From the NCBI GenBank assembly GCA_024291935.2, contig CM044305.1, positions 93,984,397 through 94,048,396 on the forward strand: a DNA stretch of 64,000 bases. Direction: 5' to 3'. Source of the DNA: Okapia johnstoni. Its lineage: Eukaryota > Chordata > Mammalia > Artiodactyla > Giraffidae. This document shows, piece after piece, positions 11,105 through 22,104 of the stretch; position 1 is the stretch's first letter, and every line of letters begins with the position of its first letter. The notes under the pieces were generated by a model that worked only from the letters and a program-made list of their open reading frames with translations, was not told the DNA's origin and searched no databases. A program made the position numbers and the translations under genes.

Positions 11105-11440
11105 GGACTTCTTGTGGCTGGCCTCTTGTCGTTTGAGTCTTTGTTCAAATACTGCCTCCTCAGAGAAATTCTCCTGACTACTCAATGCATGAAACTTTCT
11201 TCCATCATTCTATATTATATTACTCTGTTCTATTTTCTTCAGAGCATGTGTCATTCTGCAATTATTCTATTTATTTATTACTTCTTTATTATGTGCCTGT
11301 TCACTGCACACACACCCCAAATACAAGCTACAGGAGAACAGGGACCATGTCTACTTTTGGTTATTTGTCAGTGGATTCTCAGGGCCTGAGCAGTTCTTGA
11401 TGCATCGTGGTGAATCAATATATATTTGATGTATGCATTT
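11105..11440 (+). mobile_element. L2 LINE 3' end
   Basis: Plus-strand L2 tail: CCTCCTCAGAGAAATTCTCC, TTCTTCAGAGCATGTGTCAT, AGGAGAACAGGGACCATGTC and GTGAATCAATATATATTTGATG. Ancient LINE fragment; the 91-residue frame across it is fortuitous. Confidence 0.8.
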
Positions 11441-11699
11441 CCTTTGTACAACCTTTAGAGACAAAAATAATAAAAGTTATAAAAAGGAAGTTGACCTAAA
11501 TCAACAGAGCAACATACCGTATTCATGGATATGAAGACATGGTATCATAAAGATCAGAATTCCTTCTCCAAAATAATATAGAATTTAAATAGATTCCAAA
11601 CATGGGTTTTTCATAGCACTCAATAAGCTAATCTACAATCCATGTGTAAGAATAACTGATCAAGAATAGTCAAGATAATTTTGAAAAAGAATGAGGAGA

Positions 11700-11980
11700 A
11701 AGTTGGAGAAGGACAGAACTGCAAGGAGAAATAGAGAAACCTATAATGATGGTTAGAGATTTCAATAAACTTCCCTCAATAACTGATATAAAAAGTAAAG
11801 AGAAAAGCAGCAAAGATACAGTAGTTTAGAAAAACACTATGAACTACCTTGACCTAAATGACATTATTATACTCTACCCAACAACAGCAGAATGCACATC
11901 TTTTCATGTGACATGGAACATTTACAAACATATATCACATTCTAGGCCATAAAACAAGTGTCAGTAATTTTTTTTATTAA
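11700..11980 (+). mobile_element. Old L1 (L1M/HAL1-like) ORF2 segment, part 2
   Basis: CAGAACTGCAAGGAGAAATAG, ACTACCTTGACCTAAATGACA, AACAACAGCAGAATGCACATC and CATTCTAGGCCATAAAACAAG are successive L1 ORF2 blocks. They directly follow, in L1 coordinates, the segment that ends at 8054. Confidence 0.75.
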
Positions 11981-12104
11981 ATGAAAGATTCTTTAAAATC
12001 TATAGTACTTAACAGTTTTCAAAAGTTGCACACACATGTCTCATATAATCCCATAATAACATTTAATTGTTTTTCTATTTTTTAATTTTTTTTAAAAAAT
12101 TTGA

Positions 12105-12170
12105 TCATGTCAATGTATGGCAAAACCAATACAATATTGTAAAGTTAAAAAATAGATAAGTAAAAACAAA
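12105..12170 (+). mobile_element. Ruminant L1 3'-terminal fragment
   Basis: ATGTCAATGTATGGCAAAACC with ACAATATTGTAAAGTTAAAA is the last roughly 60 bp of a ruminant L1 on the plus strand. Severely 5'-truncated. Confidence 0.75.
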
Positions 12171-12910
12171 TTTAAAAGGTTACTTTCCATCTACAGATAT
12201 TACAAAATGTTGCCTATATTCCTTGTATTGTACAATATATCTTTGAACCTATCTTACACCCAATAGTCTGTACCTCCTTCTCCTCCACCCCTATATTGCC
12301 CCTCCCCCATTCCCACTCCCCACTGGTAACCACTAGTTTGTTCTCTATATCAGTGAGTCTGCTTCTTTTTGTTTTATTCACTAGTTTGTTGTACTTTTTA
12401 GATTCCGTATGTGAGCGATATCATAAAGTACTTGTCTTTCTCCATCTGACTTATCTCACTTAGCAAAGTGCCCATAAGATCCATCCATGTTGCTGCAAAT
12501 GGCAAAACTTAATTCTTTTTGTGGCTGAGTAGTATTCCATTGTATATACGTACCACATCTTCTTTATCTGTTCATCTGTTGATGGACAGTTATGTTGCTT
12601 CCACACCTTGGCAATTATAAATAATGCTGCTATGAACAATGGGGTGCATGTATCTTTTCAAATTAGTGGGTTTTTTAGGATATATACCCAGGAGAGAAAT
12701 TGCTGGGTCATATGGTTGTTCTATTTTTAGTTTTTTGAGGAACTACCATACTGTTTTCCACAATGGCTGCTCTGATTTACATTCCCACCAATAGTGTAGG
12801 AAGTTCCCTTTCCTCCACATCCTCAGCAACATTTATTATTTGCGTTCTTTTTGCTGATAGCCATTCTGACCAGTATGAAGTGATACCTCATTGTGGTTTT
12901 GATCGGCAGT
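12171..12910 (-). mobile_element. L1MA-type L1 3' end, antisense
   Basis: Antisense L1 3' UTR and ORF2 end: CACTGGTAACCACTAGTTTG, GGCTGAGTAGTATTCCATTG, GAGAAATTGCTGGGTCATATG and TGAAGTGATACCTCATTGTGG. It lies within the plus-strand L1 that resumes at about 12920. Confidence 0.85.
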
Positions 12911-12919
12911 CTGTTCTTT

Positions 12920-13117
12920 GACTTAGTGGAATTAAAATGGAAACTATGTCACATAAAGTTAACTGGAAAATCCCCAAATATTTGGAGACTAAAACAAAGC
13001 CAAACCCTCACACTTCTGGATATCCCGTGGGTCACAGAAAATAATCCAAAGAAAAATTAAAATTTTTTTACACTGAATAAAAACGAAAATGCAATAAAAC
13101 AGAATTTATGGGATGTC
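12920..13117 (+). mobile_element. Old L1 ORF2 segment, part 3
   Basis: AAAATCCCCAAATATTTGGAG and CAGAATTTATGGGATGTCAC are L1 ORF2 blocks downstream of part 2. A SINE splits the element at 13131. Confidence 0.75.
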
Positions 13118-13130
13118 ACTTAAAGCAGTT

Positions 13131-13259
13131 GGAGAAGGCAATGGCAACCCACTCCAGTACTCTTGCCTGGAAAATCCCACGGATGGAGGAGCCTGGTAGG
13201 CTGCCGTCTGGGGTCACACAGAGCTGGACATGACTGACAAGACTTGGCAGCAGCAGCAG
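13131..13259 (+). mobile_element. BovA SINE with (CAG)n tail and target-site duplication
   Basis: GGAGAAGGCAATGGCAACCC, CTCCAGTACTCTTGCCTGGA and CATGACTGACAAGACTTGGC lead into a (CAG)n tail. Exact 13-bp flanks CACTTAAAGCAGT at 13118-13130 and 13260-13272 define the insertion. Confidence 0.95.
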
Positions 13260-13272
13260 CACTTAAAGCAGT

Positions 13273-13560
13273 ACTTGCAGTGAAATGTATGGAATGAAAC
13301 ATCTACATTAGAAAAAAGGAAGGCAATGAATGACCTCAATTTGCACCTTAAGAAGATTAAAAAAAAAAAAAACAGAAATGCAAAGAAAACCCAAAGTAGA
13401 AGAAAACAGAAGTCAATGAAATAGGAAGTAGAAAAACAATAGAGAAAATCAATAAAACCAAAAACTCGTTCACTGATAAATTCAGTAAAACTGATAAATT
13501 GATTTCTGTATAGACTGATCAAGAAGAAGGAAAAACACCCCACAAAATTACCAATGTTAC
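13273..13560 (+). mobile_element. Old L1 ORF2 segment, part 4
   Basis: After the SINE the plus-strand L1 continues (CTACATTAGAAAAAAGGAAG, AAAATCAATAAAACCAAAAAC, then TATAGACTGATCAAGAAGAA). Dense in stops. Confidence 0.7.
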
Positions 13561-13564
13561 GAGT

Positions 13565-14335
13565 GAGAGAGGGGACATCATACAAGTGGTATCCTGGAAC
13601 CCAAGGGGGAAGTGTGTCAAGGTAAGAGGAAGCAATCAATGTGCCAAACGCTGCTGCTAGGTCAAGAAATAATGAGGATGCAAGACTGCTCTTGGTTGAA
13701 TTCCCTTGTGACCTTGGTAAAAGCAATTTTGGCAGAATAATAGGGACAAAAGTCAGTGAATCAGGTTCAAAGCATAGTGAAAGAAGAAGAATTAAAATTC
13801 TTAAGTATAGACAACTCTTTTGAGGAATTTTGCTGCAGAAGGGAGCAGAGAAGTGGGGCAGTATATAGAAGAGGAAATAGGGTCAGGAAAGAGTATCCTT
13901 TTTTAAGATAGGAGAAATAACAACATGATTGTATGGTAACAGGAATGATCCATTAGAGAGAGAAATTTTAATGATGCAGAAGGGAGAGGGAAGAATTGTT
14001 AAGTTTGTGTCTTTGAGTATGCAAGAAGAGTAGAACTATTGTATACTAGAGGGTGTCTCCTCCTTAGCCAGTAGCACAATGGCTCATCCATAGTATCTGG
14101 AGAGGACAAGTCCAGGGGTACAGAAACTCCAGGTAGATATGTACACGTGGTACTGGCAACTTGTGGATAATCTTTGCTGATCTCTTCCATTTTCTCAAGG
14201 AAATAGGAAACTAGATCATTAGCTGAGAATGAGGATGGGAGAGGAGGTACTAGCGACTTGAGAGGTACTAGGAGAGGTACTAGAGAAATGAAAACGTCTA
14301 AAACCCCTTTCAATTCTGACATTCTGTGATCTTGA
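13565..14335 (+). repeat. Probable ancient interspersed repeat, family not named
   Basis: Blocks such as ACAACTCTTTTGAGGAATTT with GCTGCAGAAGGGAGCAGAGA, AATGATCCATTAGAGAGAGA and CATTCTGTGATCTTGAAGCA resemble sequence I know as dispersed in mammalian genomes, but I cannot assign the family. The minus-strand 143-residue frame at 13999-14430 within it has no features of a real protein. Confidence 0.35.
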
Positions 14336-14439
14336 AGCACAAGATAAAACACAGAAGAGCCTTCACTTTTTGCCCCCTTGTAGGGAGCAACAAGTTCTTT
14401 CTGTATAAGAACCATAGTGAAAAATTGCATGAGATTGTA

Positions 14440-14600
14440 TGTGATATCAAAAAAATTAAAAATAAACCTAAATATCCATAGATGTTTGAAAGGTTAACTA
14501 AATTATGACCTGCCCACATTATGGAATAGTAGGCAGCAGATTAATAGGATAAAGTAGTTCTATACTAGTTGACACAGAAAGATCCCCAAGGTTTGTAAAG
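14440..14600 (+). mobile_element. L1M 3' UTR fragment
   Basis: AAATATCCATAGATGTTTGA, ACATTATGGAATAGTAGGCA and GACACAGAAAGATCCCCAAG match the L1M 3' region on the plus strand, diverged. Confidence 0.55.
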
Positions 14601-15400
14601 AGATGGAGTAGACGTCCTTTTTGCTTCTCATTGCTAGCCTCTTCTTCGTCCCTTAAAAAGTCCTCAGCTTTGATTCTTATAATCAGGTTAAACCCCTCAT
14701 CACCTCAATTGTTGCTGTTGTTCACAGATCTCCATGTTTTGCTGACATAAAGTGAACATACTTCTATAGTTAAATGCAAACAGTATCAAGCAGGTATTCA
14801 ATCATTTTGTTTTCTTTGCAACCAAAAAAAAGCTCCAGAGCAGTGAAAAGAGGCAAGCCAAAGAAAGAAGTCATATTCTGTGGTAATTGTTGCTGATATG
14901 CAAAGTCACACCTCTCAATCCTTATTTTGATACTGAAGTACAGTATCTTCATAAAACAGAGTTAAGGCAGGAACCCAAGAGAGCAGGTAATGGAAACCAT
15001 AAAGGAAGCACTCTTTTCACAGGAAAGTTCTCTATTATGGGGTATTGAAAGATGTTCTAATGTATTATTGGATAAATTTACCTAAAGTAGTAAAACATTA
15101 TTTAATTAGAAAAGCACTGATCGTGTGAAGCTAATGTTGTTTTTCTTATTTTATTTACTTTTTTCCCAATATTCCTAGGTCATTTATAGTTTATCCTTCT
15201 GTCCTTCCTACAGTTTAAAAGCATAAAGACAATATAACTTTGAGGATCAAAAATTATTTGCAAGCACTGAAAAACTATGAATGAAAATGTGATGATGTGA
15301 ACAACGAAGAAAAAGAAAGAAGAAAGTGGAGGTGAAGGAAGACGAAGCAGAGAAAGAAGACAAAGAAGCAATGATAAGCACCATTTCTGCCTTAGAGAAA
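14600..15400. other. No gene or named repeat seen
   Basis: Apparently unique, with a purine-rich run around 15300-15370 (AAGAAAAAGAAAGAAGAAAG). No supported coding frame. Confidence 0.5.
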
Positions 15401-15401
15401 G

Positions 15402-15623
15402 GGCTTCCCTGGTGGCTCAGCAGTAAAGAATCTACTTGAAATGCAGGAGACACAAGCGATGTGAGTTTGATCCCTGGGTGGGGAAGATCCCTTGGAGAAG
15501 GGAATGGTAATCCACTCCAATATTCTTGCCTGGGAAGTTCCATGGAGAGAGGAGCCTGGCTGGGCTACGGTCCATGGGGTCGCAAGAGTCAGACACAACT
15601 TAGCGACTAAACCACCACCACTA
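15402..15623 (+). mobile_element. Bov-tA SINE, full length, with target-site duplication
   Basis: tRNA-like head GGCTTCCCTGGTGGCTCAGC, box-B-like GAGTTTGATCCCTGGGTGGG, BovA body and (CCA)n end. Exact 15-bp flanks CTGCCTTAGAGAAAG at 15387-15401 and 15624-15638. Confidence 0.95.
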
Positions 15624-15754
15624 CTGCCTTAGAGAAAGACATCAACTGCAGAATCAGGGTAGTGATATTGCCAAGTGGACTTTTGGAGTAGATTTGCTTG
15701 CTTTCTTTTATAAGCTTATAATTTCTGTTTACACTGTGGAAGCTTTTTGAAGAA

Positions 15755-15895
15755 TATGATACTACTTCTAGCTTGTAAATTCCTTGAGGGCACAGGCCGT
15801 GTCTTATAGATCTTTGTATCTCACATAGCATCTAGACAATTACTAGCCATGGTGGAGTTTCTCAATAAATATCTGTAGAAGGAATGACTGCAGAA
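15755..15895 (+). mobile_element. L2-like LINE 3' end
   Basis: GTAAATTCCTTGAGGGCACA, GGCCGTGTCTTATAGATCTT and TCTCAATAAATATCTGTAGA follow the order of an L2 3' terminus. Confidence 0.65.
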
Positions 15896-15899
15896 GCCA

Positions 15900-17000
15900 A
15901 GAGATACTAAGTATTTTTAAAAGAAGTAAAATAAGCAGTTTAATAAAATTTAAAATGCATTTTCCAAATATTATTTAGGTTAATTGTAAACCCATACATT
16001 TCAAAGTAAATCTACTCTATATTTTGCCAAATAATTTCTATTTTATTTATGTATGAGTTTTTAATTATTTCAATATGCAATGAAATCTTTACCACTCATG
16101 AAAACTTTTTTAAAAATATGTTTTCCTAACTTTTCATTTGGAAATTTTAAAACTACAAAAAATTTTAAAGAATATAGCCTTCACCTAAATTCACCAGTTG
16201 TTAATACTTTGCCAAATTTATTTTATAGAGCTATTAAATAGCAAAAAAAAAAAGTGGCTCCTTTTGGAACCACTTCAATAATACAAAGAATGTTGAAGCT
16301 TTTTGGTACAAAGTAGAAGGGTATTTCATCAACTCTGATGATGAAGTAAAACCTCAAACATTTCTAAGACTTTCAGACCTTGATGAAAGAGACACCAGAC
16401 CTATTTTATTTCACAATTTTAAATCAAACTGAGACATGTATAATTAAAACAGTTCTTTTTTGACATTCACAAAAAGCATGGATATATTTTTAAATTAAAA
16501 CGTGGATTTTTGGTCACAAATAATTATGAATTTTGAATAATTTTAACTAATAGGTGTAACATATATATTCATCTTTTAATTGGTGATATATATTTACTTT
16601 GATTTTTAGAAGATAAATATATGATTTTAGCACAGAACCTGGCACAAAAGCATTCCACATTCTCTTTCATCTCCTGTGTTAAGAGGTGAGTTAAATTTGT
16701 AAATCTAGAATTAAGTATGTTATTTATACACTGCATGTCAAGGTCGAATTGTAGGCTAGGTAATAAACATTTCAAACCACAAATATATATCCTGGGAATT
16801 AACCATACATTCGAACTCCGTTCTTGTAATGCAGTTATCTTTGCTCACAATGAATTTCCAGTTTTCTTTCTTTCAATAACATAAGATAAAAATTTAGAAA
16901 TTCATGATTTGTTTCAGTTGAATTTTGGTGCCCTGATTTTTCATATGCAAATTAGGATAACATTATTATATATCATATATATGTTTTAAAGAATAAAAAT
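15900..17000. other. AT-rich, mostly unique; no gene seen
   Basis: Very AT-rich. A short stretch at about 16110-16220 (CCAGTTGTTAATACTTTGCC) may be an old L1 3' UTR remnant. No coding frame with recognisable features. Confidence 0.45.
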
Positions 17001-17004
17001 ATTT

Positions 17005-17100
17005 ATTTAGCTCTTGCACAGTTCACAAGGTCTTTTCACTAATATTACCTCATTCATTCTTCCCAATATTCCTATGAGCAAGCTAAGGATATAGAGAGAT
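17005..17100 (-). mobile_element. MIR-like remnant
   Basis: TATTACCTCATTCATTCTTCC and CAATATTCCTATGAGCAAGC resemble reverse MIR. Weak and short. Confidence 0.35.
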
Positions 17101-17263
17101 CTGGAAATGTTTCACCCCACGAACAAATCAAAGACAGACATTTCTTAGAAGGGTACATTCAGTAAGGTGGAAATTCTTCACAGATGCCAAATTCCACCTT
17201 GAGGAAGAGGAGTCATATTTATATTGCTTCCTGGGCAGAACTAAAACTGGTATGTGAAAAATA

Positions 17264-17729
17264 ATACTGCCAACAAAGGTCCGTCTAGTCAAAGCTATAC
17301 TTTTTCCAGTAGTCATGTATGGATGTGAGAGTTGGACTATAAAGAAAGCTGAGCGCCAAAGAATTGATGCTTTTGAACTGTGGTGCTGGAGAACTCTTGA
17401 GAGTCCCTTGGACTGCAAGGAGATCCAACCAGTCCATCCTAAAGGAAATCAGTCCTGAATATTCATTGGAAGGACTGATGCTGAGGCTGTACTTTAGCCA
17501 CCTGATGCGGAGAGCTGACTCCTTGGAAAAGACTCTGATGCTGGGAAAGATTGAAGGTGGGAGGAGAAGGGGACGACAGAGGATGAGATGATTGGATGGC
17601 ATCACCGACTCAATGGACATGAGTTTGAGTAAGCTCCTGGAGTTGGTGATGGACAGGGAGGCCTGGTGTTCAGCAGTCCATGGGGTCACAAAGAATCAGA
17701 CACGACTGAGCAACTGAACTGAACTGAAT
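17264..17729 (+). mobile_element. BovB LINE 3'-end fragment
   Basis: Encodes remnants of the BovB C-terminus (GAACTGTGGTGCTGGAGAAC; RVPWTARRSNQSILKEISPE) and ends in the 3' UTR plus ACTGA repeats. 5'-truncated at about 465 bp. The minus-strand frame at 17285-17689 is a shadow. Confidence 0.95.
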
Positions 17730-17779
17730 ATAAAAATAAGAAATACAAATAAAACAATAATAAAGATCAGTTTTAACAT

Positions 17780-17990
17780 ACTGATGTGGCAGATACTTAT
17801 AATTAGCACTTTACGTACATTTTTTCATTCAATAATGGAAAATATATTATTATACTCATTTTACAGATGAGGACACTGGAGCTTTGAAAGGTTAGGTAAC
17901 TTGCCTAAGATCATACAGATAATCAATGGAGGGGTAGGAATCTTAATATGTATCTGACTCCAGAGCCAGTGATCTCATCTTCCATGCTAT
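17780..17990 (-). mobile_element. MIR SINE
   Basis: TATACTCATTTTACAGATGAG, GGTTAGGTAACTTGCCTAAG and TGACTCCAGAGCCAGTGATC are the reverse MIR in order. Confidence 0.85.
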
Positions 17991-18329
17991 ACTATCTTTT
18001 CTTTATTCCATACCGCCTATACATCAGAAATGGAGTTACCTGGGGGACTCATTCTAGAATGTCTCAGGGGTGACCTGAGAACTCTCAATGGTGTTAACCA
18101 CTTATATTTGCCATGCAAACTGGCTCTGAGCTAGGTGTTGGTTCATACTGAACACTAGGACTGAGTGGGGAGAACCTGGGGCATTCTGAGCATTCTGGAT
18201 ATAAAGCATTGACATTTGTCCCAGAAAAGAATAAGAGGTAATGGCTGAGTAGTTCCTAGAGGTCAGGAAGGCAAGATGGCACCCAGAATCCACATGGGTA
18301 AAGAGCAGGGAAGAAGCTAAGTACCACCA

Positions 18330-18785
18330 TCCATCCAGTTGCTCAATAGAAACCTATCAGTCATGTCTGATTTATTCCTCTCTTTTCCACCTAACTTTCC
18401 CAAGTCTGGCACCACCAGTATGTCGCATAAGTGCTATCTCCAACATATTTACTAAATCCCTTCACTCCTCTCCATCACCACCATCCTAGTTGCAATCTCC
18501 CTCATCTCCCACCTGAATAACTGTAGTAGCCTCTAGCTGGTCTGGCTGACTCCAACCTTTACTCCTACAGTCTATCCTCAACAAGAAGCCAGAGTGATCT
18601 TGTGAAAATGTAAACCAGATCACGTCACTCCTCTGCTCAAAATAGTTCCCAGGTTCCACTCCCATCAAAGATAAAGATAAATTCCTTCCTGAGACCTACA
18701 CAATCCTCATGGTGATTGGCCCCAATGTGTCCCTCCCACCAGCCTCCTCACACTCCACACTCATCCTTGCTTTCTCCAGGCCCTA
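18330..18785 (+). repeat. Probable ancient interspersed repeat, family not named
   Basis: CTGAATAACTGTAGTAGCCTC, CAGAGTGATCTTGTGAAAATG with TAAACCAGATCACGTCACTC, and CCTGAGACCTACACAATCCT resemble a widespread mammalian repeat I cannot assign. A related stretch occurs at 39060-39250. Confidence 0.45.
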
Positions 18786-18786
18786 C

Positions 18787-19041
18787 AATACTTTGGCCAC
18801 CTGATGCGAAGAACCGACTCATTGGGAAAGACCCTGATGTTGGGAAAGATTGAAGGCAGGAGGAGAAGGGGACGACAGAGAATGAGATGGATTAGATGGA
18901 ATCACCGAGGTGATGGACGTGAATTTGAGTAAACTCTGGGAGTCAGTGCTGGACAGGGAAGCCTGGCGTGCTGCAGTCCATGGGGTCTCAAAGAGTTGGA
19001 CACAACTGAGAGACTGAACTGAACTGAACTGAACTGAACTG
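18787..19041 (+). mobile_element. BovB LINE 3'-end fragment
   Basis: Starts AATACTTTGGCCACCTGATG, continues through AGGAGGAGAAGGGGACGACA and ends in about four to five ACTGA units. Heavily 5'-truncated (about 255 bp). Confidence 0.95.
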
Positions 19042-19044
19042 AGG

Positions 19045-19205
19045 CAAGGTAATAGAGTGGTTAAGAGTCTGGGCTCTGGAGTCAGGCTGCCTCGACTTGA
19101 ATTCTGGCTTGCACTTAGTAGCTCTGTGACTTTAGGAAATTTATGTAAGGTTTCCATATCTCAATTTCTCCCCTCCATAAAATGAAAATAATAATAGTAC
19201 CTAGC
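19045..19205 (+). mobile_element. MIR SINE
   Basis: GGTTAAGAGTCTGGGCTCTG, GAGTCAGGCTGCCTCGACTT, AGTAGCTCTGTGACTTTAGG and AGTACCTAGCTCATAGATAC are plus-strand MIR. A BovA SINE is inserted at its 3' end. Confidence 0.85.
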
Positions 19206-19216
19206 TCATAGATACT

Positions 19217-19347
19217 TGGAGAAGGAAATGGCAACTCACTCCAGTATTCTTGCCTGGAGAATTCCATGGACAGAGGAGCCTGGTGGGCTACATACAGTCC
19301 ATGGGGTCACAAAGAGACACGACTGAGTGACTAACACTTTCACGATT
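19217..19347 (+). mobile_element. BovA SINE with target-site duplication
   Basis: BovA body (GAAGGAAATGGCAACTCACT, GAGGAGCCTGGTGGGCTACA). Flanked by 11-bp TCATAGATACT at 19206-19216 and 19348-19358. Lacks the tRNA-like head. Confidence 0.9.
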
Positions 19348-19359
19348 TCATAGATACTA

Positions 19360-20630
19360 ACTCACTATGCAGCCCAAAATGTTGATAGTAGGGGAAAAAA
19401 GGAAATAGATTTCATTGGAGGAATGCATTAGGAGAAATGGAATTTCTTTAAGTGCCACTTTTTGTTTTCCCCTCATGACAAACTAATCTGAACATTAAAT
19501 GTAAAATATGTCTTTTGCTAACTCACTTTGGCTAACAACACAGGTCAAAATCAGCTAACTCTTTTGAAAGTTATCATTCTTCAAATAGAATAAAGCACAA
19601 AGTTGAACTACAGAACTGACCACCCATGTTTTTGTTCACCAACATATTCTTTGCTCCTTTCATTCCCATTAATCCACAGTGGTGGATAGGGCTCAAAAAT
19701 CTGTCTGAGCTCACAACTCTGGGCCAGTCCTGACCTCTTGCTGCCATCTTACAGAAATAGCTTCTCCAATGGCCTCGAACCCTGTGGTCCTAGTTACATG
19801 AATGGTAGCTTCCATTTTGATTAAAATTCTTTAGCCACAGTCATATTTCCTTTCGTCTTTGTGGTGAACCCTGTGAAATAAATGAATGCGTCAGCACACA
19901 CAAGACCAAGGAGATGGGGCTCTGACAATTGTAAGCTATTCACAAAGTTTTTCCATAATTGTGAATTCAGGGCACAGTTTTGATGCCCAGAAACAAATGG
20001 TTTGCAAAAAAAACTCATCTTAGCACTCTTTTTCCCAAAAGGTTGATGATAACTATTGCTTTGTTAAACTTTATGAATTACATTTCAAAAGAGAAAATAC
20101 CACGCTAATCCACTTCTATTGATGACAGCAAGATTAACTGTTGCCTCAAACTCATGTCCCTCCCACAATGACTAACAAAGTATTTGTATGTGTTGCCCAG
20201 GGATCCACCCGCTCATTAAAAAGACCCATGTTGCAAAATACCAATCTGGAAACCTTCTATTGGCTTCTAGAACAAATACAAATAAGCAGATTATGTCGTT
20301 TATCCCCTCTTTGTATCTGTAGTTAGATGTATGGAATAGAATGTGATGACATAGATTTTAAGGAAATAGTAGCAGACAGAAATTTTGCTGCTGAGGAAAA
20401 TACTTGTTTTTTAAGAAATACCAGCACCAATAAAAAGATCTGCCAGGGGCTTGGAGTGGGGCAGAATGGGGAGTCATGATTTACTGGGTACTAGATTTTA
20501 TTTGGGGTTGATGAACATTTTTTTGTTGGTTTGGTTTGGGTTGCATTTTCTGGGTTTTTTTTTAGTAGGTATTTTTGTATGATTGGATTAGGATTGAATT
20601 TCATAGTGAAAATAAGTTAACTTTAAAAAA
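19360..20630. other. Unique-looking non-coding sequence; no gene seen
   Basis: No repeat family recognised and no supported coding frame. The 61- and 65-residue frames here are within chance length for this composition. Confidence 0.5.
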
Positions 20631-20634
20631 AAAA

Positions 20635-20735
20635 GACTTAGCATCTTAACCATTTTTAAGTGTACAGTTCAGGTGTATTAAGTACATTTATGTCATTGTG
20701 TGACCATCATCACGGTCTTCAATGAACCTGTTTTG
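20635..20735 (-). mobile_element. L1 3' UTR remnant, antisense arm
   Basis: CATTTTTAAGTGTACAGTTC, then ATTAAGTACATTTATGTC and TGTGACCATCATCACGGTC are the antisense L1M 3' UTR. It forms an imperfect inverted repeat with the adjacent plus-strand arm. Confidence 0.65.
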
Positions 20736-20850
20736 TAACTCGACGGCGGTGGTGGCAATGCAGCATTGCGAATGTACTAAATATCACTGAATTGTTCAAG
20801 TGTAAATGTTTAATTTTGTTATGTAAATTACACCTCTACTTTTTAAAATG
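20736..20850 (+). mobile_element. L1 3' UTR remnant, sense arm
   Basis: AATGTACTAAATATCACTGA with TTGTTCAAGTGTAAATG and TATGTAAATTACACCTCTAC is the same L1 3' UTR in the plus orientation, next to its inverted partner. Confidence 0.65.
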
Positions 20851-20859
20851 TATACATAT

Positions 20860-21500
20860 GGGTACTGAAATATTTTGAACACATTCAACTCGGTGTTCAC
20901 AGGGTTAACCTGCATCTCCATCCCCATAAAATGGCTCCTTCGTGTTTGCATACTTAAGTATTTATACATATTACAATTTTCTCCTCCTTTTTGATAAAAC
21001 AGGATTTAAGTTAATAAAGGTAGCCAAATTACCAGAAAATATAAACCGAGAATATTAAAAATATGTCACTGAATTTTAAATTATTGGTGAACCTAACTAC
21101 TGAGAATGAAAGCTGTATCCTGAATGTTTGTCAGTTCCAGTTCTTCAGCTCTATAATGAACAGCAGTAGGTCTTGCACTCACTGAGACCAATATGATTTT
21201 TCCCCCTACTTTGCATCTCTGTTTCAGCTGAAAGAGAAAGAGAAAAATATGAAATATAGTGACCTTTCTATTTATTGCAGATCACTTCCCAGTCGTTTTA
21301 GACAACTGGCTTTTTGTCCAGGTGTCTTGTTTATCTCTTCCTGTGTTATGGCAATAACCCGACTATTCTGAAATCCTCGTCTGCAAAACCAGGTGGGAAA
21401 CTTACACGCCATTACTACATGCCTCCAGAGCCCCTTCTGAAAAAGCCTTCAACAGAAACAGATAAATCCCCCCCGCCCTTTCCTTCCAAGGACAACATAA
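20860..21500. other. Unique sequence at edge of repeat-poor domain
   Basis: No repeat or gene recognised. It contains AT-rich stretches and leads into the repeat-poor, increasingly CpG-rich domain. Confidence 0.45.
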
Positions 21501-21699
21501 CTTATGGCAGCCAGATCAGACAAAAAATTCATTTACGGTCGTTTGGCTGAATCTCCCCTCCCTCCCCCAAAGGCCAATATATTTCCTGGGGTGTTTGGTA
21601 TTTCCAGAGAGGCCCCTAAGTTGAGAGACAGAAGTAAATTGCTTTATATACGCGTAAGACTCAGTCAAAAAAGTAGAAAGAAGCAACTCCGCAGGCCAG

Positions 21700-22085
21700 T
21701 GCTAAGATCTTGGCGAGGGAAGAGACAGATGTGCGCGCGCAGCCAGCCTCTAAAGCCCAGTGCCTTCCCTCAGGCTGGTTTTTTTCTATTCCCTCTTTTC
21801 TGCCCGGGGTACACGCGTTGGGGGAGGGGACCAGAGGCAAAGTTCGCAGGGTTTGCAAGCTTTCCGCAGCAATCTCGGCGAACAGGGCCGGCCTTCCCCT
21901 CCCCTCCTCCTCCCTTCATCCCTGGTATGGCCCCCAGCATCTCCCGCCCCCCCGCAGCTGTATCCTCCACCCTCCCCCAAATCGGATTGATGCCACCGTC
22001 GAGTTAGTTCATAGGACGAAGTCATCTTGCTCTCAAGGGTGAGCCCGTGCATGCGGGGGCACGGGGAGGGCAAGGGGGGGCGGTA
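21700..22085. promoter_or_regulatory. Small GC-rich, CpG-containing block
   Basis: Includes GATGTGCGCGCGCAGCC, CCCGGGGTACACGCGTTGGG and CTCGGCGAACAGGGCCGGCC, many CpGs against a CpG-poor background. A possible accessory CpG island. Open frames across it (for example 21504-22007) show no known domain and look like GC-driven chance ORFs. Confidence 0.4.
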
Positions 22086-22104
22086 ATGACACCTCGCACC
22101 GAGC

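Noticed and set aside
13214..13726. 170-codon minus-strand frame with hydrophobic stretches
   Set aside because: It spans a SINE and antisense L1 with poly-T runs that encode Phe-rich noise.
13999..14430. 143-codon minus-strand frame
   Set aside because: No domain recognised, and it overlaps sequence that looks like an old dispersed repeat.
15402..15480. tRNA-like box A/box B sequence
   Set aside because: This is the tRNA-derived head of a Bov-tA SINE. The same applies to the other SINE heads, so no functional tRNA gene was called.
21504..22007. 167-codon plus-strand open frame at the domain edge
   Set aside because: Low-complexity Pro/Arg/Ser content, no known domain, overlapping frames open on both strands as expected from GC bias. 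No splice structure could be supported.
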